From NCBI RefSeq assembly GCF_017912555.1, contig NZ_JAERSD010000026.1, positions 1 through 64,000 on the forward strand: 64,000 bases of DNA. The letters are read 5' to 3'. Under the pieces are notes generated by a model. The model searched no databases. It was not told the DNA's origin and saw only the letters and a list, made by a program, of their open reading frames with translations. Source of the stretch: Bacillus sp. REN3. Its GTDB lineage: Bacteria; Bacillota; Bacilli; Bacillales; Cytobacillaceae. This document shows, piece after piece, positions 26,134-32,456 of the stretch. The first letter of the stretch is position 1. Each line of letters starts with the position of its first letter. A program made the translations under genes and the position numbers.

Positions 26134-26196
26134 GTCAACACCTCCCTTAATAATTGTTGCGATTTAATAATAAATATGAGAAAAAATTTTAAAATC

Positions 26197-26233
26197 CATA
26201 AAAAATAGGAGTAGCCCAAAAAAAGGACTACTC
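26197..26233 (-). terminator. Strong terminator-like hairpin between repeat region and structural genes
   Basis: GAGTAG at 26209-26214 pairs with CTACTC at 26228-26233, extended by CC/GG pairs, with a T-run loop and a following run of T on the minus strand. Transcripts arising in the repeat region would have to pass it to reach the holin and capsid genes. Confidence 0.75.
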
Positions 26234-26443
26234 GCAGAAAGTGGAAGTCAAAAAGTGATTTTGACTTTGGAGGATTAATATAATGCACTTGATACTTGAA
26301 GGGAATACCCTTCATTCATTGTCATATTGAAATGGCAATCAATGAAATGTATTTTTCTATCATAGTAACAAGAAAATTAAAAAGTTATGTATTACTTGCA
26401 GAAGTAGGGCTTGATAGCGTTTTCTATTTCGTCATTTTACGCT

Positions 26444-26554
26444 TTAAGTAGTTTTCTTGTCTGATTTTGTGATTTTCTTTTTGTAGTATCTCAAGGACTT
26501 TTCTCTGTTTTGCTCATCTCTAATGGTGGTTATGTTAGTTTTTATGGTTTTCAC
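26444..26554 (-). CDS. Possible 36-residue basic peptide (micro-ORF)
   Basis: GTG start with AGGG 5 nt upstream within a repeat-family-1 block. The peptide is very basic and helical (IRDEQNREKSLRYYKKK). It is the longest micro-ORF using a family-1 ribosome-binding site near the left end of the tract. It could be real or a chance frame. Confidence 0.35.
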   Translation of the reverse strand: MKTIKTNITTIRDEQNREKSLRYYKKKITKSDKKTT

Positions 26555-26980
26555 CTCTTCCCTAAAAGACGATTAACTACCTTCCCAATTGTCGATTTTC
26601 AAAACCTAGTAATAGTAAGGGGTGAAGGGCTTTTTGAGTGAACAATTTTGCTGTTTTTTGATGTTTTTAATGTTCTATTTTCCTAACATTTCACCTCTTC
26701 CCTTATAGACGATTAACGGAATTACAGATAAATGCTGAAAAACATTGCCATATCAACATCTAAACAAGATGCCTTTTAAATAGACATGTTCTATTTCAAA
26801 CATTTTGCTTTTTTCTTCTGTTTTTTATGCTCTATTCTCCTAAGATTTCATATGCTCCCTTATAGACGATTATCTAAAAAATGAAAAAAGTGCTAGAAAC
26901 ATAGACACAGCAATGATTTGAGAATCCAACTTATTTTTTTGAGTGCTGAATACCCTTAACATCTAAATAAAACCGTTATT

Positions 26981-27037
26981 TTACTGTGCTATCCACCCTG
27001 AGAAATAAAGGTCTAATTTTCTATTTGGGTTTTTCAT
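26981..27037 (-). CDS. Possible 18-residue peptide with YFSGW motif (micro-ORF)
   Basis: ATG with a perfect AGGTGG 5 nt upstream; the peptide MKNPNRKLDLYFSGWIAQ contains the repeated motif YFSxW that also appears in the 44-residue frame just upstream. The ribosome-binding site overlaps the preceding repeat copy. Confidence 0.35.
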   Translation of the reverse strand: MKNPNRKLDLYFSGWIAQ

Positions 27038-27090
27038 TTTATCCACCTATATCCACTCTGAGAAATACCATTCTAATTGATTAGGTTTTC

Positions 27091-27225
27091 CTATTTTGAT
27101 ACCACCTGTTTCCACTCTGAGAAATAAATGTGTAAGTTCGGACAAAAAGTTATCTGGAATGTAGTTTGTCTATGTGTATCCGACTCTGATAAATACCATT
27201 CTGCTTTATTAACATTTTTGTTCAC
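27091..27225 (-). CDS. Possible 44-residue peptide containing two YFSEW-like repeats (micro-ORF)
   Basis: GTG start preceded by AGGATAGG. The frame runs through two copies of repeat family 3 in the same phase, giving EWYLSES near the start and IYFSEWK near the end. A further copy just downstream, LEWYFSEWI, lacks a start codon. The repeated peptide text in one frame argues for ancient coding origin, but it may merely reflect the DNA repeat. Confidence 0.35.
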   Translation of the reverse strand: MNKNVNKAEWYLSESDTHRQTTFQITFCPNLHIYFSEWKQVVSK

Positions 27226-27782
27226 TTATACCTATCCTGATAAATAAGCCCTAATTGTCCATGTATACCTATGCTGATAAATACCATCCTATTTTATAAC
27301 AATACTTCTACCATAAGTACAAAAATACCAAAATTTCTTCTATCCCAACTGGCACAAGGGATACAGGTTTTTTCTATTTGTACACGCTACTTCATCCATA
27401 AGTACAAAAAGTACATTTTGCTTATGAATCCAGTATTGGTAATTGATCTAGCGTTTTTCTAAACTTCTAGCACTTCATCCACAAGTACAAATTATCAAAA
27501 GTTTTGTCAATGTTATATAGGATAAGGGTTTTAGCGTTTTAAAACTTTCTCGCTATTCCTTCCAATAGTCGATTTTCAAAACACTGTAATAGCATAGGTT
27601 TGAAGATGTTTTTGATTCCTTTTTTTAGTCATTTTTTCACTTTTTACTCCTTAAAAGAGGATTCATAGTAATTCACAAAACCACACTTAAATCGTTTATA
27701 TATAAGCAATCTCAAACAATCAACAAATAATACAATATCTTAAAATGGCATTTAACCTTGTCGTTAAGGGAATTATTCTTTT

Positions 27783-27872
27783 TTATTTCCGTTCACACCT
27801 ATCCTGATAAATACCGATTGTTGTTCTTATTAAATGCTCCTTAAACGGGGATTCATCAAAATCACGCTTCAT
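27783..27872 (-). CDS. Possible 29-residue peptide (micro-ORF)
   Basis: MKRDFDESPFKEHLIRTTIG... spans a family-1 block and a family-3 block. ESPFKE here and ESSFKE near 27652 are similar in the same frame, the second interrupted by a stop. The ribosome-binding site is weak. Confidence 0.25.
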   Translation of the reverse strand: MKRDFDESPFKEHLIRTTIGIYQDRCERK

Positions 27873-28014
27873 TCTTACTGGCTCTAAGAATTGTTTGACA
27901 TGGTGTGTTACAAAGTTACCCTTACATGGCTTAACAATGCCTATTTGGCAAGGTTTCTATATCGTAACAAACTTCTAGTCAAACTTGGACATTATATTTT
28001 TCTTCCTTTAGGGT

Positions 28015-28143
28015 TTATCCAATAAAAACCGTTAGAAACGTTGATATATCAATGTTTATTAGTTTATTTAAATTTAAAATTTTCGAGAAACGTTGATGTA
28101 TCAAGTTTTTTTCCGTTTCATTTTTCTCGCCAAACTTGGACAT
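28015..28143 (-). CDS. Possible 42-residue peptide (micro-ORF)
   Basis: ATG lies 9 nt after AAAGGAAG. The frame (MSKFGEKNETEKNLIHQRFS...) ends inside the next family-1 block, whose own ribosome-binding site follows the stop by a few bases and leads to a second copy that starts MSKF and then stops. The stop/Shine-Dalgarno spacing looks like translational coupling of short frames. Confidence 0.35.
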   Translation of the reverse strand: MSKFGEKNETEKNLIHQRFSKILNLNKLINIDISTFLTVFIG

Positions 28144-28931
28144 TATATTTTTCTTCCTTTAGGGTTTATCCAACAAAAACCGCTATGAACGTTGATATAT
28201 CAATGTTTATTAGGGTATTTACATTTTAAAATTATTACAAAACGCATATATATCAACGGTTTGGACAATTTCTATTTCAAAAATTTAGCATATACCCTCA
28301 TTTATTTTTTATAACGTTTCAGGCATACCCCTCCATTAAAGGTCTTTATCTCCAATTATTCCAAAATGTCCATTTAATCTTACAGTATCAAGGGTTACAA
28401 GTCATTTTCGTTTAAAAATGTCACGTTAAAAACTTCATTCTTCATTTTTCTTCCTTTGTAGACGTTTATCTCCTTTGCACTCAATCGCTTGTGGCTGTAA
28501 GGGTAGACGGTTATTAGGAATAATTAACGATTATTTAATGTGGTAAGAATGTAGGATTATCAAGATTTTAAACTATCTTAAACTGGTAAAGTTTTTCTCG
28601 CTGTTTATACACGCAAACCTTTTTCTTCCTTTGTAGAATATTATCTAAATAATAGTCAAATCCTTATGGTAGTAAGGTCGAATAGGTTATTAAGATAATT
28701 AACGATTTGCTAACGTGATTAAAGTGCTGATTTATCAAGTGTTTAAACTGTCTTATTTTTATAACCAATTGTCCACGCTTTTTATTTTTCTTCCTTTAAC
28801 GGACATTATCTAAAATCGGATTCAAATCCATATGGTTATAAGGGTTAAGGTAATTAATCGGTTTCAAATAATTATCAAATATATTTAAACTGTTGATTTA
28901 TCAAGGGTTCAAACTTCTAGTGATTATACAC

Positions 28932-28960
28932 GCAAAATAAAAAACAGGGATTGCTCCCTG
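28932..28960 (-). terminator. Intrinsic terminator after the integrase operon
   Basis: CAGGGA at 28945-28950 pairs perfectly with TCCCTG at 28955-28960 over a 4-nt loop, followed by TTTTTTATTTTG on the minus strand, directly after the 54-residue gene. Confidence 0.85.
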
Positions 28961-28961
28961 C

Positions 28962-29126
28962 TTAATTTCGTTCCTTATTGATACGTTCATGTAATTTTCT
29001 TTTTAATTCAAGTATTTCATCTTGCTTTGAGTAATCTCGCCTTTTTGAATAATCAGCAACTACACCAGTGTAATAAGCAATTGCTTCTGGAAGTGTTTTG
29101 AATGAGTTAATATCTTTGAAGGTCAT
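28962..29126 (-). CDS. Small protein coupled to integrase (54 residues)
   Basis: MTFKDINSFKTLPEAIAYY... ends in a charged helix ILELKRKLHERINKERN. Its ATG overlaps the integrase stop (ATGA), so it is translated by coupling. Small proteins next to integrases are often excisionases, but no helix-turn-helix or Xis motif was recognised. A terminator follows at once. Confidence 0.6.
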   Translation of the reverse strand: MTFKDINSFKTLPEAIAYYTGVVADYSKRRDYSKQDEILELKRKLHERINKERN

Positions 29127-30043
29127 TTCTTCCCACTCCCTAAATTCATCAATGGACTACAAGCAATGGCTTTCTCTAAAAGTTGGTCATTACCTAGTGA
29201 CTGTAAATACCTTTGAGTAGTGCCAATATCCGAATGTCCTAATAGGCGGGATAATGAGTATATGTCCATTTGTCCTGATACCAAACTTTGGACTGCATAG
29301 AAATGGCGAAAAGTATGTGGGCTAACCCTTTTATCTTCAACTCCTGCCCTTTTACCTGCTTCTTTAATGACATTATATAATCCAACGTGAGATATTCCTG
29401 TTCCAAAGTAAGTTAAAAAGTAATTGTCATCCCTCATGGATATATCCTTGAAGTATTCTTTTTTCAATCTGTCATATTTTATTAGGATTTTCTTCAATGC
29501 AGGGCTAATATAAACTATCCGTTCCTTATTGCCTTTTCCATAAACTAAAATACTTGTTTCCTGAATGTTACTTGCCTTTAGTCCTCTAATTTCCATTGCC
29601 CTAAGTCCACAATCAGCCATCATAGCGATCATGGCTTTATTTCTCACGTCAATGTAAGTTTTTGTTGAAAAAGCGTCTATCATCCTTTGTACCTCAATGG
29701 GAGTAAAGCCCTTCAATACCTTTTTTGGCACTTTGGGAGTTTCAACTTTCTTCATTGGATTCTCTTGTAAATATTCTTCCTTCACACACCAATTGAAGAA
29801 GGCAGATACCATTTTATACATAGAAACTATACTTTGAGGTTGAAGTCCTGAATTTTGCTTGTCACGGATATACGCTTTTAAATCAAAAACAGTGACACTT
29901 TCCAATTCAGTAATTGCCCTTTTCTCCATTAGAAAAGATTTAACCTGTTTCAATTCTTGACGCTTGTTAATCATGGTCTTTTTCGTGAATCCTTTGGCTA
30001 AACAGTGGTAAAAATATTCTTCCATTACATCTTCCAACAACAT
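29123..30043 (-). CDS. int: Tyrosine recombinase/integrase of the element
   Basis: The 306-residue XerC/D-like integrase has an N-terminal SAM-like core-binding domain (EEYFYHCLAKGFTKKT) and a catalytic domain with Arg in DCGLRAMEIRGL, Lys in YGKGNKER, HTFRH, and the His/Tyr pair in LLGHSDIGTTQRYL. All catalytic residues are present. ATG at 30043 is preferred because AGAGAGGTGG lies 7 nt upstream. It lies beside attR, the usual place. It would recombine the 65-bp yneF core. Confidence 0.95.
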   Translation of the reverse strand: MLLEDVMEEYFYHCLAKGFTKKTMINKRQELKQVKSFLMEKRAITELESVTVFDLKAYIRDKQNSGLQPQSIVSMYKMVSAFFNWCVKEEYLQENPMKKVETPKVPKKVLKGFTPIEVQRMIDAFSTKTYIDVRNKAMIAMMADCGLRAMEIRGLKASNIQETSILVYGKGNKERIVYISPALKKILIKYDRLKKEYFKDISMRDDNYFLTYFGTGISHVGLYNVIKEAGKRAGVEDKRVSPHTFRHFYAVQSLVSGQMDIYSLSRLLGHSDIGTTQRYLQSLGNDQLLEKAIACSPLMNLGSGKK

Positions 30044-30116
30044 AAAAAAGCCACCTCTCTGCTTAATCATTCGCAGTAAAAGTGGCTTTTCGTTTCGGGA
30101 TATGAAAGATTAACCA

Positions 30117-30183
30117 AATTGGACAAAAATTCTAATGAAAGATTCACTCTGAAAGTAAATTTTCATTTAACTTTTGTCCAATT
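30117..30183. promoter_or_regulatory. Nested inverted repeat upstream of the integrase gene
   Basis: AATTGGACAAAA at 30117-30128 and TTTTGTCCAATT at 30172-30183 are exact complements; inside them AATGAAA (30134-30140) pairs with TTTCATT (30161-30167). It lies between the integrase start and attR, so it may be an operator or recombination-protein site. Confidence 0.5.
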
Positions 30184-30202
30184 AGATTTAATAATCACCG
30201 TC

Positions 30203-30225
30203 AAACCCTTATTTGATAAGGTTTT
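30203..30225. promoter_or_regulatory. Arm-like site at the right end of the element
   Basis: AAACCCTTATTTGATAAGG matches, in inverted orientation, the site 15 bp inside attL. It also contains the palindrome CTTAT-TTG-ATAAG. Confidence 0.45.
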
Positions 30226-30232
30226 CAACCAA

Positions 30233-30297
30233 ATTATTTGCCTTGTTGTTTGTTCATGGCTTGCATCATTTGGTTGATCTTCTTCTGGGATGGTTTC
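30233..30297. repeat. attR, 65-bp core repeat (3' end of yneF)
   Basis: Identical to 14173-14237. This copy supplies the last 21 codons and stop of yneF, so integration leaves the host gene intact. Confidence 0.93.
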
Positions 30298-30449
30298 ATT
30301 CCCATCTGCATCATCATCATTTTAAGCATTTGTTCATTGATTGGCGGATTTTTCTTCAGATAGCTCTCCATGTATTTCCGAGCAATGAAAAATCCTAGCG
30401 CTACACCAGCTACTAATGCCAGTATACCGACTAGAATCAGCTGCCACAT
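30234..30449 (-). CDS. yneF: YneF family membrane protein (UPF0154)
   Basis: The 71-residue protein has one N-terminal membrane helix ([21 protein letters not shown]) and the conserved [17 protein letters not shown] and [13 protein letters not shown] blocks of UPF0154. Function is unknown. GGAGG precedes ATG at 30449. Its 3' end is the attachment site of the integrated element; the sequence past codon 50 comes from the element-borne copy but is unchanged in protein. In B. subtilis it follows sirA, as here. Confidence 0.92.
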   Translation of the reverse strand: MWQLILVGILALVAGVALGFFIARKYMESYLKKNPPINEQMLKMMMMQMGMKPSQKKINQMMQAMNKQQGK

Positions 30450-30536
30450 AAAAACTTCCTCCTTCATGTTGTCTAACATACAGTGTACTAAACCAAAAGC
30501 TATTATACAATATTTGCTGGTTTTTTTCCTCTTATT

Positions 30537-30977
30537 TTAGATATATTTTCGCTCTTTGATAGGCTTGAGCCAGCCATACTTCATCGACTCAAGGTCGATT
30601 GCCAGGAATGACTTCTCACATTTCCGCAATATCTCGAAAAAAACTGTTTCAGTATCGATTGGTCCGTTCGAATCCAGCTTTAGCCACCGGTCAAAAACCT
30701 CAAGGGAAGCAGAGGATGAAGTGCTTTTATTTTCATAAAAATAAACGCCATTTTCCAGCTTGAAGCCTCTTGCTTTTGCGAGCCGCTGATGAAGAAGCTG
30801 GTGGATACGCAAGACGGGGATGGGCTTCGTAATAAAATCGACCTGCCTTGAAAGGATCGATTTAAATTCACCTTTCGCCTGGCTGCGTTCCAGAAATAAT
30901 TGGTAAAACATCCGTTCTCTTCCGAAATAATGGGAAGCAAATTCTTCTTCTATTAAATATAGCTGATAAGACCTCAT
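30537..30977 (-). CDS. sirA: Sporulation inhibitor of replication SirA
   Basis: The 146-residue protein matches SirA (YneE): RSYQLYLIEEEFASHYFGRE at the start, DFITKPIPVLRIHQ in the middle, and the end FLAIDLESMKYGWLKPIKER. SirA binds domain I of DnaA to block new rounds of replication when Spo0A is active. ATG at 30977 with GGGGAGGGG upstream is chosen. In B. subtilis it lies between tkt and yneF; here yneF is still adjacent but tkt is 16 kb away. Confidence 0.93.
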   Translation of the reverse strand: MRSYQLYLIEEEFASHYFGRERMFYQLFLERSQAKGEFKSILSRQVDFITKPIPVLRIHQLLHQRLAKARGFKLENGVYFYENKSTSSSASLEVFDRWLKLDSNGPIDTETVFFEILRKCEKSFLAIDLESMKYGWLKPIKERKYI

Positions 30978-31239
30978 CCAATCCCCTCCCCTTCTAACAG
31001 GCTTTTTCTCTATTATAGGAAACCTATTCATTTTCGTTTGTCTAAAGTTGCCGCAAAAGTTCACTAATCTTGTCGAATTCAAAACTTTCTTACTTTTTAT
31101 TATAAAATTTCCATTAATAGATGTCACGGATTAATAGATTTAGTTGAAGAGTTGATTAATTTTATGTAAAAGGGGCATACTTGACGATTTTAAGGGAATA
31201 TTAGTGCTGTTGACTTTGATTGTGAAAGGATGAATATAC

Positions 31240-31875
31240 TTGGCTACTGTTTTGTACATCACAGCAAATCCAAAACCTGTTGAAGAGTCCTTCAGCTTGT
31301 CTGTTGGAGAAGAATTTATCAGTGCATATCGCGAAAATCACCCAAATGATGAAGTCGTTCGGCTTGATCTCTATAAATCCGATATACCTTATATCGATAC
31401 CGACGTTTTCAATGGCTGGGGCAAGCTGCAAAAAGGAACTGCCTTTGAGGAGTTAAGCGGTGAGGAAAAAAGGAAGGTCAGTGAAATCAATCAACTGACA
31501 GACCAATTTGTAGCGGCCGATAAATATGTATTCGCGACACCGATGTGGAATTTCAGTTTTCCTCCTGTGATGAAAGGCTATATTGACAATATTGCGATTG
31601 CTGGAAAGACATTCAAATATACCGAGGATGGACCCGTAGGATTGCTAGGCGGGAAAACAGCGCTTCATATCCAGGGACGCGGCGGTTATTATTCAGAAGG
31701 CCCAGCAAAAGGTATGGAATTCGGCGACAGCTACCTAAGAGCTGTCCTTGCTTTCATGGGAGTGACGGAAGTAGAAACAATCGCAGTTGAGGGGATGGCT
31801 GCAGAACCGGAGAAGGCACAGGAAATCAAACAAAAGGCAATCGATCAAGCAAAGAGATTGGCAAAGCAATTTTGA
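31240..31875 (+). CDS. azoR: FMN-dependent NADH-azoreductase
   Basis: The 211-residue flavodoxin-like protein starts [17 protein letters not shown] and has [18 protein letters not shown], the FMN- and substrate-loop motif of AzoR, plus [11 protein letters not shown]. It reduces azo compounds and quinones with NADH, protecting against thiol and electrophile stress. The start is TTG at 31240 with AAAGGATG 8 nt upstream. It is monocistronic and ends at a shared terminator. Confidence 0.92.
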   Translation: MATVLYITANPKPVEESFSLSVGEEFISAYRENHPNDEVVRLDLYKSDIPYIDTDVFNGWGKLQKGTAFEELSGEEKRKVSEINQLTDQFVAADKYVFATPMWNFSFPPVMKGYIDNIAIAGKTFKYTEDGPVGLLGGKTALHIQGRGGYYSEGPAKGMEFGDSYLRAVLAFMGVTEVETIAVEGMAAEPEKAQEIKQKAIDQAKRLAKQF

Positions 31876-31881
31876 AACAAA

Positions 31882-31908
31882 AAGAGCCTGTTATTCAGGC
31901 TTTTTTTA
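31882..31908. terminator. Bidirectional terminator
   Basis: AGCCTG at 31885-31890 pairs with CAGGCT at 31896-31901, with T7 on the plus strand and T5 on the minus strand, between the azoreductase gene and a convergent small gene. Confidence 0.85.
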
Positions 31909-32058
31909 TTACTCTGTCACATTCATGGGAATTGCTTTTTGGTGATCATACGAATATCCCTTTCCATCTGTCTGTGGCTTTTCTACCGTTCCTTCCTGCT
32001 GAGCAGACCCTGTCATCCGCACTTCTTCCAAAGGGATATCTTTTCCATATTCGAACAT
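31909..32058 (-). CDS. Small hydrophilic protein, unknown (49 residues)
   Basis: MFEYGKDIPLEEVRMTGSA... has a strong AGAGGAGG site 8 nt before the ATG and shares the azoreductase terminator. No membrane segment or known motif. Composition and length resemble small Bacillus proteins of unknown role. Confidence 0.55.
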   Translation of the reverse strand: MFEYGKDIPLEEVRMTGSAQQEGTVEKPQTDGKGYSYDHQKAIPMNVTE

Positions 32059-32138
32059 CAGCACACCTCCTCTTCCTCATGCAGGCCTTTCTTTCTAAAA
32101 TATTCCCCATAGGTCTATATTTATCCTATTTTTTTTGA

Positions 32139-32392
32139 GATGTTCAATTTGACAGATTCCCTGCTCCAGGCACTTTGTTTTTAGCGGCAACCCCTAGTCC
32201 GTACTCCCAGCATACTCAGAATGAGCTTCCTTTAATTCATCCACGTAAAAAAATTGCGTTCATTTCGCCCGGACTTAGAGAGGTTTAAACATCAAAAAAA
32301 GCAGGGTACCGCCTTTGATTACACAAGAATTGACTCCTAACAGGAAAAGCATCGGAACCAGCCCTTAAATGCAACACAGGGACATAAAAGAC
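32139..32392. other. Intergenic, nothing recognised
   Basis: No gene with a ribosome-binding site, repeat or clear regulatory motif was found in this stretch. Confidence 0.5.
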
Positions 32393-32420
32393 AAAAGGCA
32401 ACCGATTCGATTGCCTTTTG
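32390..32420 (-). terminator. Terminator of the aco-type operon
   Basis: AAAAGGCAA at 32393-32401 pairs with TTGCCTTTT at 32411-32419; it lies 37 nt past the E2 stop codon. Confidence 0.8.
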
Positions 32421-32456
32421 CCGCTGGTTAAAACCTCTATGATATTGGTTTGTTCC

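Larger units (their letters stand above)
26240..28940 (-). repeat. 2.7-kb repeat-rich tract with micro-ORFs, function unknown
   Basis: No conventional gene fits this tract. On the minus strand it shows several diverged repeat families: (1) about eleven copies of a GATAA...AAAGGAAG or AAGGGAAG block (a stop followed by a Shine-Dalgarno); (2) about eight TTGATATATCAA-like palindromes; (3) seven TATTTMTCAG-R-GT-GG blocks; (4) three GTACTT-TGG--GAAGT blocks; (5) two long near-identical blocks at 26581-26628 and 27557-27603. From 27.96 to 28.93 kb families 1 and 2 alternate in units of about 140-180 nt. It is flanked by terminator-like hairpins at both sides. Confidence 0.75.
14173..30297 (-). mobile_element. 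16-kb integrated phage-like element (candidate capsid-encoding phage satellite) in yneF
   Basis: A perfect 65-bp direct repeat marks both ends (14173-14237 and 30233-30297). The right copy is the 3' end of the intact yneF gene and the left copy is the displaced original. All genes are on the minus strand: integrase, a small protein, then a long repeat region, BhlA-type holin, four structural or unknown proteins, scaffold and capsid protein, HTH protein, replication-like proteins, TerS, TerL, portal and a connector-like protein. No tail tube, tape measure, baseplate or endolysin gene was found. The DNA is clearly richer in A/T than its flanks. A capsid-forming satellite that borrows helper tails fits best; a defective prophage is the main alternative. 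Confidence 0.85.

Noticed and set aside
27271-28229. Plus-strand open frames of about 60 codons in the repeat tract (27271-27462 and 28041-28229)
   Set aside because: They have no ribosome-binding site, run against all element genes and consist of repeat text.
26240-28940. Retron, DRT or other reverse-transcriptase system with a structured RNA
   Set aside because: No reverse transcriptase gene or YXDD motif occurs anywhere in the element.
14173-30297. Complete temperate phage
   Set aside because: No tail, tape-measure, baseplate or endolysin genes were found in 16 kb with all major ORFs examined.
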